The notes: generated by a model not told the origin, from the sequence alone. Counted from the stretch's first letter, positions 1-9,725 are shown. The stretch: DNA of 64,000 bases from Sinorhizobium sp. BG8 (GCF_016864555.1 NZ_CP044011.1:1-64000); one strand, 5' to 3'. Translations and numbers: made by a program.

Positions 1-28
1 TTCATCCCCTGATACCGGAGTTCCGTTC

Positions 29-805
29 ATGTCCGACCCTGCGTTGCCATTCCCTGCGACATCCGCGAGATCGAAGGCAACGTCTGGCAGGCTACCCCCA
101 ATCAGTACGTGCGTGCCGCTGTCAAAGGCGCCGACGTCATGGTGTTCCTCGTTCCCGCACAGGAAAACGGCCACGATTTCGACGGCATCCTCGACAGGGT
201 GGACGGTTGCTTGTCAGCGGCTCGCGCACCAACGTGCACCCATCGCTCTATGGCGCTCAGGCGACGGAAGCCGACGGCCCGTTCGACCCCGCGCGCGATG
301 CCACGACCCTGCCGCTCATCCGCCGCGCGATCGAACGCGGCATTCCGCTGCTGGCGATCTGCCGTGGGATTCAGGAACTGAACGTGGCGCTCGGCGGTAC
401 GCTCGCCAACGACATCCAGGACACACCGGCATCTGGGATCACCGCAAGCCCGACGTGCCGGAACTCGACGAGGCCTATGGCATCCGGCAGAACGTGATCG
501 TCAAGGAGGGCAGCTGCCTTGCGGCGGCGGTGGGCCCGGGTGAGATCCAGGTCAACTCCCTGCATCGTCAGGCGATCTCGCGCACCGCGCCGCGCCTTGC
601 GGTCGAGGCGCTTGCCGAGGACGGCACGATCGAGGCCGTTTCGGTGATCGACTCCAAGGCCTTCGCCGTCGGCGTCCAATGGCATCCGGAATACTGGGTG
701 GGAACGGACGGAACCTCGAACAAGCTGTTCAAGGCTTTTGGCGATGCGGTGCGCGACTATGCCGCCCGCAAGCAGCACACCTCCGAGAAGGCCGGAGCGG
801 CCTGA
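29..805 (+). pseudogene. Gamma-glutamyl-gamma-aminobutyrate hydrolase (PuuD-like, peptidase C26), three frame breaks
   Basis: Class I glutamine-amidotransferase-like hydrolase. Family members cut the gamma-glutamyl amide in putrescine/GABA breakdown. Three frames must be joined: the ATG at 29, a change near 31-35, one near 205-207 and one near 426-429, then a clean frame to the stop at 803-805. Joined, it is about 258 residues, the family length. It carries the nucleophile segment AICRGIQELN and the catalytic His in VQWHPEY. Each break is mended by restoring one base, so a sequencing error is more likely than decay. The exact substrate is inferred from family only. Confidence 0.8.
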
Positions 806-814
806 ACCAGGCCG

Positions 815-1223
815 TCAGTCGACCACGGCCATCGTCAGCAGCGCGTCCGACGGTTCGATCGCCTCATAGGCAAGCCCGTCACCCTCCGCGATGGTGATGA
901 TCGCCTCACCCTTGGCATTGCCGACAACGACCATCCCGTCCCCGTCTCGATCCAGGTTCGGGCCTTCGACAGGCCCGCCAGACGAGGTCGCAATCGGGCC
1001 CGGCGCTGAAACGCAGGCTGCGGTTTGAAAGCTTCTCGCCGCGCTGCGCAAGACAGCTCGTGTGCTCGGCGGCATTCGCAATCGAATAGGTCTTCTGCGG
1101 ATTCGGTTTGGCGATCGACGCAACGACGATCGGGTCCGGCCCGTCCTGTACCTGCCGGCTCGCGAAGGCCCACAGTCCGGACGCGACGATGGCTGCCATG
1201 CTCGCAATCATAAGCATCTTCAT
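815..1223 (-). pseudogene. Small exported protein, possibly AprI/Inh-like, two frame breaks
   Basis: The start at 1223 follows a GAGGGAAG ribosome site. The protein opens with a hydrophobic signal or anchor (MKMLMIASMAAIVASGLWAF) and then a soluble domain of about 100 residues with two cysteines (HTSCLAQ and GPDCDLVWPG). Restoring one base near 977 and one near 952 joins the parts into about 136 residues ending in LLTMAVVD. The C-x-L-x-W pattern followed by a DGDG turn resembles the beta-barrel AprI/Inh protease inhibitors. That likeness is by eye and weak, so function is unknown. It is convergent with the PuuD-like gene. Confidence 0.5.
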
Positions 1224-1437
1224 GGACGCTTCCCTCAAGCTTGGTCCCGCATGAGACGCGGCGCGAGGCGCGCCGCAGCGGGTATCTGGAAGATCACGCT
1301 ACGCGCCCAAGCTTGCGAAAGGCTTACTAAAGGATTTTCTTGATCGCTAAAATGCTGCCGGAACGAGGACCGCAGCACGAAACCGTTGCCCGCCCCTTCC
1401 CCAGCCGGAGCGGCGGCATCCGTGCCTCTGCATTCCC

Positions 1438-2395
1438 TCAGTGCGGGTAAGGGGTCTCCGCGACAGGGGTCAGCGGCGCGCCGTTGAAGAACCAGCCAAG
1501 CAGATTGTCCGCGACCAGATCGGCCATGGCGTCACGGGTGGCGACGGAAGCCGATGCGACATGCGGCAAGAGCGACATGTTCGGCATGTCGAGGAAAGCC
1601 CGCGGCACGTGCGGTTCGTCTGGAAAACGTCAAGGCCCGCCGCCGCTATCGTGCCATCCCGAAGAGCGCGCGCAAGATCGTCCTCGTCCACGGTCCAGCC
1701 ACGGCCGACATTGATGAGAACGCCGTTTGCCCCGAGCGCGCCGAGAACCTCGGCGTTGATCGTCTTGTAGGTGTCCGGCGTCTTCGGCACGATGGCGATG
1801 AGCGTATCCACGCCGAGGCAAGCCCCAGCAACGTCGAATGATAGGTATAGGCTACACCCGGCCTCGGCGTACGGGTGTGATAGCTGATCTCCACGAAGCC
1901 TTCAAGGCGGCGGGCGATCGCCATGCCGATGCGGCCCAGACCATAGATGCCGATCTTGCGCCCTCTGAGCGTGAGCGGCGTCAGCGGGAACTGGCCGTCG
2001 CGCTCCCAGCGTCCTTCCCGCAGCCATGCCTCGGCTTGCGGGTAACGCCGGACAGTGTTGAGGAGAAGCGCAAGCGTCGTATCCGCCACTTCCTCGTTAA
2101 GCACATCCGGCGTGTTCGTCACCACGATACCGCGTGCCGCCGCCGCACCGACGTCCACTCCATCATATCCGACGCCGAAGCTCGCGATGATCCGCAGTGC
2201 CGGCAAGCGCTCCATGAGCTCGGCGCTGAACCTGCCTGATACGGCCGCACCCGTAATTTCCGGAGCAAGCTCGGGATCGATGAGGTCGGGATCCGCGCGC
2301 TCGATCCGCACGATGTCACACTTTTCCTGAAGCCTGAGGATGACGCGTTCGCGGATCTGGCCGGGAATGAGGATTTTGGGTCGGATGTCGCTCAT
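1438..2395 (-). pseudogene. D-isomer-specific 2-hydroxyacid dehydrogenase, two frame breaks
   Basis: NAD(P)H-dependent reductase of 2-oxoacids, of the glyoxylate/hydroxypyruvate reductase type. The N-terminal catalytic half, the dinucleotide motif GLGRIG (about residue 150) and the INVGRG arginine segment are clear. The frame breaks near 1812 and near 1621. Restoring one base at each gives the catalytic Glu in DEPHVPRAF and the catalytic His in LLPHVASAS, then a C-terminus ending AETPYPH. Length is then about 319 residues, normal for the family. It lies 36 bases after the LacI-type gene on the same strand, so the two are probably co-transcribed. Substrate cannot be read from sequence. Confidence 0.85.
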
Positions 2396-2431
2396 GGTTG
2401 TCCTGTATTGCGCATGCGTGGAAATGCCGCG

Positions 2432-3458
2432 TCAGCTCTCGATGTGATGGCGCAGGGGCCCTGTCGACTGGCGGATTCGCATTTCAGGCTTGATGAGGTG
2501 AATGCCGTCAGGATCGTGATTTCCGGAAAGCTTGTCGAGGGAGCGCCGGGCGGCGCTGCGCCCGACCTCCGACTGGCCGTTCCAAACGGTTGTGAGCGAA
2601 GGGGTCGCGATGGACGCCTCCTCGAGATCGTCATACCCCGTGACCGAGACGTCGCGGCCGGGAACCAGCCCGGCACGGGCGATGCCGTTCATCAGGCCGA
2701 TCGCCACGAGGTCGTTCCAGCAGACGGCGGCCGTAGGCTTCTGCGGCAGTGACAGGAAGTTGACCGCCGCCTCGAACCCGCCCTGCTTCGAGCGGGCCCC
2801 GGGATGCGCAGCGCGGGTCGACCTCGATATTGGCCTTGCGCAAGGCGTTGACGTAACCTTGGTAACGGTCGCGGCCTGTCGAGGTCTGGTCGGTGCCGCC
2901 GACCATCGCGATGACCCGGTGGCCGAGCCCGATCAGGTGGTTGGTGGCAAGCGAAATCCCGTAGGTATCGTCTCCCCGGAAGATCGGCACGTCGAGCCCG
3001 TCGATCGAGCGCGCGATGAGGATGGCCGGCATGCCATTGTCCTCCGCGAGCTGGATGTCCTCCGCCGGTGTTCCGATCGCCGGCGACATGATCACCCCGT
3101 CGCCGCCAAGCTGCAGCAGCGTCTCCACGAAGGTGCGCTGCTTTTCCACCGAGTCGTAGTGGTTCGACAGGATGAATGTCTGCTGGTTTCGGTCGAGTTC
3201 GCTCTCGATTGCCTTGAGGATTTCGGCATAGAAGGGATTCATGATGTCGTGAACCACGACGCCGATGATACCCGATCGCGAGGTCCGGAGACTGGCGGCG
3301 CGCCGGTTGTAGATGTAGCCGAGTGCCCTCGCCTGCTCCTTGATGCGATCGCGGGTGCTCGAGGCGACCAGGGGGCTGTCTCTGAGGGCCAGCGAAACTG
3401 TTGCCGTCGAAACGCCGAGCGTCTCGGCAATGGTCGAAAGCTTGATCTTTTGTGCCAC
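2432..3458 (-). pseudogene. LacI-family transcriptional regulator, frame broken near 2797-2816
   Basis: Sugar-responsive repressor family. It has an N-terminal helix-turn-helix (KLSTIAETLGVSTATVSLAL), a hinge helix (AASLRTSRSG), then a periplasmic-binding-protein-like domain with GIIGVVVHDIMNPFY and, in the second frame, DVSVTGYDDLEEASIATPSL. Two single-base deletions, near 2814 and in the G/C run near 2797-2800, explain the frame change. Repaired, the protein is about 342 residues, typical of LacI members. It lies directly upstream of the 2-hydroxyacid dehydrogenase, probably its target. A palindrome 56-70 bases upstream of its start is a candidate autoregulatory operator. Confidence 0.88.
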
Positions 3459-3513
3459 GACGCGCTCCCCGCGGAAGCGCTCCTGAACTGTGCGGCGCCC
3501 CTTAAAAGATTTA

Positions 3514-3528
3514 TTTAAACGCTTTAAA
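3514..3528. promoter_or_regulatory. Candidate LacI-type operator
   Basis: Inverted repeat TTTAAA-CGC-TTTAAA with a central CG-containing core, as in LacI-family operators. It is 56-70 bases upstream of the LacI gene start at 3458 and overlaps the stop codon of the MarR gene. Autoregulation is inferred from position. AT-rich TTTAAA arms are self-palindromic, so chance is possible. Confidence 0.4.
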
Positions 3529-4057
3529 TCTCCTCCGCAACATCCTTCTCAGCGGGCTCCGAGCGGCCTTCGATCACCCCGCGCAAATTGTCGTCGACAG
3601 CTCTCAGGAGCTTGGAAAGTGTGCGGATCTCCTTCTCCGACAGCCCCTCGACAGCCTGGCCTTCGCTGACCCGTACAGCCTCTCCGATGACGGAGAGCGA
3701 ACTCCTCCCGGCATCGGTTAGGTGAACGACGGTGAGGCGCCCGTCATCCTCATCCGGTCGCCTCTCCACGAAGCCCTGCGCCTCGAGCCTGCCTATGGTG
3801 CGGGTCATGGTCGGCGCCTTGACGCCGAGGCGCGCGGCGAGCGAGCCCGCGGTCAGTCCGCCCTCCTCCGCCAGTGCCATGATGACCCCGTCCTGCCCGG
3901 CATAGAGACCGGCAGACAAGAGGTTCCGCGACAGCACCGTGCGCATGGAGCGCGCGGCCTGGACTATGCTGCCGCCGAGCGGCGGAATCCCCGCCTCCTC
4001 CTGGCCCTTCTTTTTGCCGGATTTACCCTTTTTGCCGTCCTTGTGTTTCTTGCCCAT
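3524..4057 (-). CDS. MarR-family transcriptional regulator with Lys-rich N-terminus
   Basis: Winged-helix regulator of 177 residues. The start at 4057 gives MGKKHKDGKKGKSGKKKGQE, a strongly basic leader of about 22 residues that most MarR proteins lack. The winged-helix core follows: SAGLYAGQDGVIMALAEEGG, the recognition segment LAARLGVKAPTMTRTIGRLE and the wing VERRPDEDDGRLTVVHLTD. The open frame extends upstream to 5047, but that part is antisense to the creatininase gene. It is divergent from the creatininase-family gene, with short inverted repeats between them, so it may control both. The ligand is unknown. Confidence 0.85.
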   Translation of the reverse strand: MGKKHKDGKKGKSGKKKGQEEAGIPPLGGSIVQAARSMRTVLSRNLLSAGLYAGQDGVIMALAEEGGLTAGSLAARLGVKAPTMTRTIGRLEAQGFVERRPDEDDGRLTVVHLTDAGRSSLSVIGEAVRVSEGQAVEGLSEKEIRTLSKLLRAVDDNLRGVIEGRSEPAEKDVAEEI

Positions 4058-4099
4058 CGTTTCCACCTGACGCGGATTGTTCTGTGGTTGCTTCTCGGC

Positions 4100-4160
4100 T
4101 GCAAAAATCTTGCATCGTATGGTCCTCCCTGTATGACTCATTGCAACTGCTTGCGGCAAG
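4100..4160. promoter_or_regulatory. Divergent control region with TGCAA/TTGCA inverted repeats
   Basis: Between the MarR start (4057) and the creatininase start (4181) lie two perfect short inverted repeats: TGCAA-AAATC-TTGCA at 4100-4114 and CTTGC-G-GCAAG at 4150-4160, with a further TTGCAA at 4141. They share the half-site TTGC/GCAA, as expected for a dimeric MarR-type repressor. The regulator is inferred from adjacency. Confidence 0.4.
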
Positions 4161-4180
4161 ACAAGATCAGGGGATGGGCG

Positions 4181-4972
4181 ATGGTGCGACCGGCGCGACG
4201 CTGGAGTGACAATGACGCAAGACTCGCTCCGGCCGAACGCGCGCGATGGATCGCCGTCCTCCCGCTCGGTGCTCACGAGGGCCATGGCCCCCATCTGCCC
4301 CTCGACACGGACACGCTGATTGCGGAAGGCATCGTCAAGCGCCTGATCGCCGCCCTGCCCGCAGACCTGCCGGTGAGCTTCCTTCCGGTCGAACCGGTCG
4401 GCTACTCGCCGGAGCACCTCGACGTCCACGGCACCAAGTCGCTGGAATATGATGAAGCCATCGAGCGCTGGCTCGCGGTCGCCGGCGAACTGTTTCATCT
4501 CGGGCTCCGCAAATTCGTCATGCTGAATGCCCATGGCGGCAATTCCCCCCTGATGACCATCGTTGCGACCGAGGCACGCATCCGCTTCGGAATGCTTGCG
4601 GTCGCAACCAGCTGGACCCGCTTCGGCCAGCCCGAAGGCTGGATCTCGCCGGAACGCAAGGCGATCGACATCCATGGCGGGGACATCGAGACTTCCGTCA
4701 TGCTGGCGCTCGACCCGGATCTGGTGGAGATCGGCAAGGCAGAGGATTTTTCGTCTCGCCAGACAGAGTTTGCCGAGCGCTTCACGCACCTGCGCGCCTA
4801 TGGGCCGCATGCCTTCGGCTGGAAGATGTCCGATCTCAATCGGAAGGGCGTGGCCGGCAATGCCGCCAACGCCACGGCCGAGCGCGGCGAGCAGCTCCTC
4901 GACCACGCGGTCGCCGGCATCATTGAATTGCTGAGGGACGTCGACGCATTCGACATGTCTGATCTGGACTAG
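4181..4972 (+). CDS. Creatininase-family amidohydrolase
   Basis: Metal-dependent amidohydrolase of the creatininase/MftE fold, 263 residues. Metal-binding residues are visible in [17 protein letters not shown], the NAHGGN motif and [13 protein letters not shown]. The start at 4181 follows AGGGGAT at good spacing and yields a normal N-terminus. An in-frame ATG at 4133 would add 16 residues with no family counterpart. It is divergent from the MarR gene. Family members act on creatinine, formylated pterin or sugar amides and peptides; the substrate here is not known. Confidence 0.87.
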   Translation: MVRPARRWSDNDARLAPAERARWIAVLPLGAHEGHGPHLPLDTDTLIAEGIVKRLIAALPADLPVSFLPVEPVGYSPEHLDVHGTKSLEYDEAIERWLAVAGELFHLGLRKFVMLNAHGGNSPLMTIVATEARIRFGMLAVATSWTRFGQPEGWISPERKAIDIHGGDIETSVMLALDPDLVEIGKAEDFSSRQTEFAERFTHLRAYGPHAFGWKMSDLNRKGVAGNAANATAERGEQLLDHAVAGIIELLRDVDAFDMSDLD

Positions 4973-5019
4973 CCCGAGTGCGTCGCCGGCCCGCCCGGTC
5001 CGGGACAAGAATTCCGCGC

Positions 5020-5061
5020 CCAAGACCTTTGCTCTTGGCTCCCTCATCTCCTATATGAGGG
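5020..5061. promoter_or_regulatory. Two tandem inverted repeats upstream of the CobW gene
   Basis: CCAAGA (5020-5025) pairs with TCTTGG (5033-5038), and CCCTCAT (5041-5047) pairs with ATGAGGG (5055-5061), each with a seven-base spacer. They end 44 bases before the CobW start. There is no T run, so a terminator for the creatininase gene is unlikely. They could be operator or leader structure. I see no typical AT-rich Zur box here. Confidence 0.35.
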
Positions 5062-5105
5062 CGACAATCCGACAAACGCGGCAGAACGCCAGCTCCGAGG
5101 CTACC

Positions 5106-6227
5106 ATGACCGACACCGCCACGCAGAAGCCCATCCCCGTCACCGTTCTCACCGGCTATCTCGGCGCGGGCAAGACCACGCTGCTCAACCGCATCCTGAC
5201 CGACAACCATGGCAAGAAATACGCCGTCATCGTCAACGAGTTCGGGGAGATCGGCATCGACAACGACCTGATCGTGGAGTCCGACGAGGAAATCTACGAG
5301 ATGAACAACGGCTGCATCTGCTGCACCGTGCGCGGCGACCTGATCCGGGTCGTCGAGGGCCTGATGCGCCGCCCCGGGCGCTTCGACGCCATCATCGTCG
5401 AGACCACCGGTCTTGCCGACCCCGTTCCGGTGGCGCAGACCTTCTTCATGGACGACGACGTTCGCTCCAAGACCGAGCTCGATGCCGTCGTCGCCCTCGT
5501 CGATGCGAAGCATCTGCCGTTGCGCCTCAAGGATTCGCGGGAGGCCGAGGACCAGATCGCCTTTGCCGACGTCGTTCTCCTGAACAAGACCGACCTGGTA
5601 ACGCCGGAAGAGCTCGCACGGGTCGAGGCCACCGTGCGGGTAATCAACCCCTCCGCACGCATCTACCGCACCACGCGCTCCGACATCGACCTTTCCAAGG
5701 TCCTCGACCAGGGCGCCTTCAACCTGGAGCGCGCGCTCGAGAACGATCCGCATTTCCTCGATCACGATCACGAGGACCATGTCTGCGGTCCCGATTGCGA
5801 CCAGGATCACCACCACCACGATCATGACCACGACCATCATCATCATGACCACGATCACGACCACGATCACGACCATGATCATGGCCATCATCACCACGAT
5901 CATGGCCCGTCCCCGATCCATGACGTGACGGTCCAGTCGATCTCGCTGCGCGGCGGCGAGATGAACCCCGACCGGTTCTTCCCCTGGATCCAGAAGATCA
6001 CCCAGACCGACGGGCCCAACATCCTCCGCCTGAAGGGTATCATTGCCTTTGCCGGCGACGACGAGCGCTACGTCGTGCAGGGCGTGCACATGATCGTCGA
6101 GGGAGACCACCAGCGGGCCTGGAAGGACGGCGAGAAGCGCGAGAGCCGCCTCGTCTTCATCGGTCGCGACCTCGACCGCGAGAAGATCGAACGCACGTTC
6201 AAGGCCTGCGAGGCTCAGCCGAACTGA
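5106..6227 (+). CDS. CobW/COG0523-family G3E GTPase, metallochaperone with His/Asp-rich loop
   Basis: GTP-driven metallochaperone of 373 residues. It has the P-loop GYLGAGKTT, the invariant metal motif CICC (in [13 protein letters not shown]), the switch segment [10 protein letters not shown] and the base-recognition motif NKTD. Residues about 218-267 form a loop of alternating His and Asp with a Cys pair (VCGPDCDQD), typical of zinc-handling members. The CobW C-terminal domain follows ([16 protein letters not shown]). The start at 5106 is chosen over earlier frame by homology ([17 protein letters not shown]). The stop overlaps the next start (TGATG), so translation is coupled. Zinc is the likely metal. 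A cobalamin role is unlikely because no cob gene is nearby. Confidence 0.88.
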   Translation: MTDTATQKPIPVTVLTGYLGAGKTTLLNRILTDNHGKKYAVIVNEFGEIGIDNDLIVESDEEIYEMNNGCICCTVRGDLIRVVEGLMRRPGRFDAIIVETTGLADPVPVAQTFFMDDDVRSKTELDAVVALVDAKHLPLRLKDSREAEDQIAFADVVLLNKTDLVTPEELARVEATVRVINPSARIYRTTRSDIDLSKVLDQGAFNLERALENDPHFLDHDHEDHVCGPDCDQDHHHHDHDHDHHHHDHDHDHDHDHDHGHHHHDHGPSPIHDVTVQSISLRGGEMNPDRFFPWIQKITQTDGPNILRLKGIIAFAGDDERYVVQGVHMIVEGDHQRAWKDGEKRESRLVFIGRDLDREKIERTFKACEAQPN

Positions 6228-7214
6228 TGCCGACAGTCGCACCTCTCGATCTCGACGGCCACGTCGTCGCGGCCGTTTTCCTCGGTGACGTACCGTTCTT
6301 CGCGTCCGCCTCCGGGGAGATCCATCGCCTGGACAACGGACACAAGGTGACGCAGGCCCATCAGGGACTGCTTGCCTGCGTACGGGACGCGGCGAACGAC
6401 ACGCTTGTGACGGGCGGCGAGGACGGCAAGGTCCTGCGCATCAGTTCCGAGGGCACCAGCACCACCCTTGCGGAAGTGCCGCGCAAGTGGATTTCCGTCG
6501 TGGCGCCGGCCCCCAGGGGCGGTCGCCTTTGCAGAAGGCAGAACGGCCCGCGTGCGCCTGCCGGACGGCACGGTGAAGGAATTCGCCGAGACCCGCACCG
6601 TCGAGGGCGTCGCCTTCGCGCCCAAAGGGTTGAGGATCGGCATCGCGCGCTACAACGGCGTTTCGATGCACTGGGTGGCCACCAATGCCCCGCCCGTCGA
6701 CCTTGAGTGGAAGGGCGCCCATACGGGTGTGATCTTTTCGCCAGACGGGCGCTTCGTGGTGACGTCGATGCAGGAGAACGCTCTCCACGGCTGGAAGCTC
6801 GACGGCAAGGCGGGCGCCGACACGCGCCACATGCGCATGACGGGCTATCCGGCCAAGGTAAAATCTCTCTCCTGGTCGGCCAAGGGCAAGTGGCTTGCTT
6901 CCTCCGGCGCGCCGGCAGCCATCGTCTGGCCCTTTGCGGCCAAGGACGGCCCGATGGGCAAGGCACCGCTGGAACTCGGTACGCGCGCCGACGTGATGGT
7001 GACGGCCGTCAGCTGCCATCCGGTCGAGGATGTCGTCGCCATAGGCTATTCCGACGGCATGGTTCTCGCCGCCCGCTTCGCGGATGCGCGCGAAGTGCTG
7101 TTGCGCCGGCCGGGCAAAGGTGCGATCACCTCGATGGATTGGAGCCGCAACGGCAAGCTCCTGGCCTTCGCATCGGAAACCGGCGACTGCGGCGTGATCG
7201 ACATCGCCGGATAG
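6227..7214 (+). pseudogene. WD40-repeat protein, one frame break
   Basis: Beta-propeller protein of about 328 residues after repair. Repeats are recognisable from spaced GEI/GKV and W-D-like ends, such as VTGGEDGKVLRI, GVIFSPDGRFVVTS and SLSWSAKGKWLASSG. The frame changes at a run of five C (6510-6514). Removing one C restores VVAPAPGAVAFAEGRTARV. No signal peptide is seen, so it is probably cytosolic. Its ATG overlaps the CobW stop and cysE follows after 11 bases, so it sits in one operon with a metallochaperone. A partner or scaffold role with CobW is an inference. Confidence 0.8.
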
Positions 7215-7225
7215 GAGAATGGCGC

Positions 7226-8071
7226 ATGCCTTCGAAAACCGCACTCTCTCCGCAGATCGCTGACAAGACGCCGGCGCCGAGCCTGCGCCCGCACCCGGCA
7301 GACAGCGAGATCTGGACGATCGTCCGCGCGGAGGCCCGCGATCTCGCCGAACGCGAGCCGGTCCTGCGGGCAAGTCTCGAGCGCCTCCTCGCGGCCGAAA
7401 GCGATGCTGCGCTGCTTTCCGGCGTGCTTGCCACGCGGCTGGCGGCCGACGAGGCCGAGCGCCGGACGATCGGGCAACTCCTGACGGAGGTCTTTTCCGC
7501 AGAGCCCTACATCCTTGCAAGGGTGGAACTGGATCTCAGGGCCGTGCGCGAGCGCGACCCCGCCTGCGAGAGCTTCCTTCATGTGCTCGCCAACCTCAAG
7601 GGCTTCCACGCGCTGGAGACCTACCGGGCGGCGCACAGCCTCTGGCATTCCGGGCGGCGCGAGGCGGCAAACTGGCTTTCCAACCTCGCCTCGCTGGTCT
7701 TCGGCGTGGATATCCATCCGGCGGCCACGATCGGGTCAGCGGTGATGCTCGATCATGGATCCGGCATCGTGATCGGCGAAACCGCCGTGATCGAGGACGA
7801 TGTCTCGATCCTGCAGGACGTGACGCTCGGCGGCACCGGCAAGCAGACCGGCGACCGCCATCCGAAGGTCAGGCGGGGCGTAATGATCGGTGCGGGCGCC
7901 AAGATCCTTGGCAACATCGAGGTGGGAGCCTTCAGCAAGATCGCAGCCGGAAGCGTGGTCCTGAAGGCGGTTCCGTCTCACTGCACGGTTGCCGGTGTGC
8001 CGGCATCTGTCGTTCGCATCCACCGCGCCGACGAGATCCCGTCCGCGAGCATGGACCAGACGATCCTCTGA
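7226..8071 (+). CDS. cysE: Serine O-acetyltransferase
   Basis: Makes O-acetylserine from serine and acetyl-CoA, the first step of cysteine synthesis, in the cytosol. 281 residues: an N-terminal helical SATase domain (SEIWTIVRAEARDLAEREPV), then a left-handed beta-helix of hexapeptide repeats with the active-site segment DHGSGIVIGETAV and DVTLGGTGK. The C-terminus is compact. The start at 7226 follows GGAGA. It is the third gene of the CobW-WD40-cysE run, which may tie cysteine supply to thiol-based metal handling (inference). Confidence 0.95.
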   Translation: MPSKTALSPQIADKTPAPSLRPHPADSEIWTIVRAEARDLAEREPVLRASLERLLAAESDAALLSGVLATRLAADEAERRTIGQLLTEVFSAEPYILARVELDLRAVRERDPACESFLHVLANLKGFHALETYRAAHSLWHSGRREAANWLSNLASLVFGVDIHPAATIGSAVMLDHGSGIVIGETAVIEDDVSILQDVTLGGTGKQTGDRHPKVRRGVMIGAGAKILGNIEVGAFSKIAAGSVVLKAVPSHCTVAGVPASVVRIHRADEIPSASMDQTIL

Positions 8072-8074
8072 GGC

Positions 8075-9114
8075 TCAGCTCTCTGCCGTCCCGATGATTT
8101 CCGCGAGCAGGCCGTGGAGCGCGTCCCGGTATCCCGTGCGCGCCGATGGTCCGCTTTCGTCGGACGTCATGGCGACGGTCAGGCCGAGTTCGGGCACGAT
8201 ATAGAGCATCTGGCCACCGAAACCCCAGGCGAAATGCACGGTCTTGCCGCCGATGACGCGCTCGAACCAGCCGTAGCCATAGCCGTCATTTGAGAAGCGG
8301 GAATTGGTGCGCACCTCCCAGGATTGCCGGACCCATTCCTCCGGCACCAGCTGCCTGCCGTCCCGCGTGCGGCCGCCGTTGCGGTAGAGCTCGCCGAACG
8401 CCAGAAGCGAGCGAGCGCTCATCGCCATCTGGTTGCCACCGAGATAGATGCCCTGCGGATCGCGCTCCCACGCGCCGATATGGAAATCCTCGAGCGGCCC
8501 GAGCCACTCGCGCGCCAGCGCCAGCGTGGGCTTGCCGCCGACCCTGGTGAGAATCGCCGAAAGCAGATGCGTCGACGCCGTAGAATAGAGCATCGCACCG
8601 CCCGGCTCTTCCACGAACGGCGCAGCAAGTGCCGTGCGCACCCAGTTGCGGCTCGACACCCAGCGCCCGTAGTTCGCACCGGACATCCGCTCCAGTCCCG
8701 CCTGCATCGACAGCAGATTGCCGATCGTCACCTGTGCGAGTCTCGGATCGGGTCAGCCGGCAGGTCGGCGCGAAGGATCGGTGCGATCGGCTGGTCGGTT
8801 CCCTCCAGCAGGCCCTTTTCGATGGCGATCCCGACCAGCGCCGAGACGATACTCTTCGATGCGGACTTGATATTGGTGCTCTCGCTCGTCGAATGTCCGC
8901 GATAGCCGCGCTCCGCGATGATCTCACCGTTGCGTGCAACGATGACCGTCCTGAGGGCCGGAAACGCCGACGCTTCGTCGAGAACACGCGAAAGCCCGCC
9001 ACTGCGGGTCGCCGATGCCGGTTCCGCTGACCCTTCCAGCGCTTGCGCCTGCAGCGATCCCGGCGCCAACGGGAGCGCCAGGCAAAGGAAGAGGATGAGG
9101 ACTTTTCTGGTCAT
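8075..9114 (-). pseudogene. Exported serine hydrolase, class C beta-lactamase family, one frame break
   Basis: Penicillin-binding-protein-like hydrolase with signal peptide MTRKVLILFLCLALPLAPG. The nucleophile SxxK is SASK (IKSASKSIVSALVGIAIEKG), the second motif is YST in AMLYSTASTHLLS, and a late HFAWGFGGQM segment matches the third motif region. The frame breaks near 8745. Adding one base gives ADPIPRLAQVTIGNLLSMQ and a protein of about 346 residues. It is convergent with cysE, only three bases apart. No Shine-Dalgarno is obvious at 9114, and an ATG at 9132 is an alternative. Activity may be esterase or peptidase rather than antibiotic resistance. Confidence 0.82.
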
Positions 9115-9214
9115 GGGAGTGAGGTAGGGCATCGTCCGGCCGAAATCGCGGCGCCCCGCCACGCTTCACGCGTTCTTGAAGATTGGTGATGTGCGAAGCG
9201 TGCACGCCGGGCTT

Positions 9215-9251
9215 CGCAATCCGCCCCGCCACGGGAGCGGGGTGGATTGCG
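9215..9251. repeat. Long imperfect palindrome (stem-loop)
   Basis: CGCAATCC-G-CCCCGC, a seven-base loop, then GCGGGG-T-GGATTGCG: fourteen paired bases with one mismatch. It lies between the serine hydrolase start and the stop of the glyoxalase-related gene. There is no T run on either strand, so it is either a terminator without U tract or a REP-like intergenic element. Confidence 0.5.
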
Positions 9252-9281
9252 CGTGGGCACCCACGACGAACCAGATCCGGC

Positions 9282-9725
9282 CTACCACTCCAGCTCCACG
9301 TGCGGCCTGCCGTCCGATGTCTTCGAAGCGGTTCGCCCCGTTTCGTCGACGGTGCAGCTCACGCGCTGCCGGAAGGCGGAGAAGCTCTCGAAGGTCACCA
9401 CGTCGACGGGTTCGTCAAAATGGAGCGTCAGGCGATAGTGGCCGGGGCTGGACGTAATCGCCTGGACCGCGAGCACCGTCGCGTCGAAGGGCTGTCCGAG
9501 ATAGTGGCCGCGCACTCGCGAGCCGAGTTGCCAGGGATCGAATGGCGGGCGATTGCCGAGAGCCCCGTGAAGGGTGTTCCAGTCGCGAAAGCCGTATTGC
9601 GCGGCAACGAGTTCGAGCGCGCGGGAATGGCCGATTGGCTGGTCTTCGGCGGCAAGCCGGATCCTCAGACGTTTGGCCTGACCCTTCAGGCTCTCCAGGG
9701 AAGGAAGCGGCGTCGATAGACGCAT
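9282..9725 (-). CDS. Glyoxalase-related protein (stand-alone helical N-domain family)
   Basis: 147-residue cytosolic protein. Its first half (SLESLKGQAKRLRIRLAAED, HSRALELVAAQYGFRDWNTL) is the small domain often found fused in front of glyoxalase domains in proteobacteria. The second half (SRVRGHYLGQPFDATVLAV, HFDEPVDVVTFESF) is a beta-rich segment. No metal-binding glyoxalase site is present, so enzymatic activity is doubtful. The start at 9725 has GGAG six bases upstream; upstream in-frame codons do not fit. Function unknown. Confidence 0.7.
   Translation of the reverse strand: MRLSTPLPSLESLKGQAKRLRIRLAAEDQPIGHSRALELVAAQYGFRDWNTLHGALGNRPPFDPWQLGSRVRGHYLGQPFDATVLAVQAITSSPGHYRLTLHFDEPVDVVTFESFSAFRQRVSCTVDETGRTASKTSDGRPHVELEW

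Noticed and set aside
4973-5105. Zur box in front of the CobW gene
   Set aside because: No AT-rich palindrome of the Zur type is present; only two short GC-type inverted repeats.
5758-5905. Repeated short units that look like a CRISPR or microsatellite
   Set aside because: They are the CAT/GAC codons of a His/Asp loop inside the CobW gene, in frame, with no spacers.
4920-6242. Long open frame on the minus strand opposite the CobW gene, rich in Val, Met and Ile
   Set aside because: It is the complement of the His/Asp codon run of the CobW gene and has no ribosome site or family likeness.
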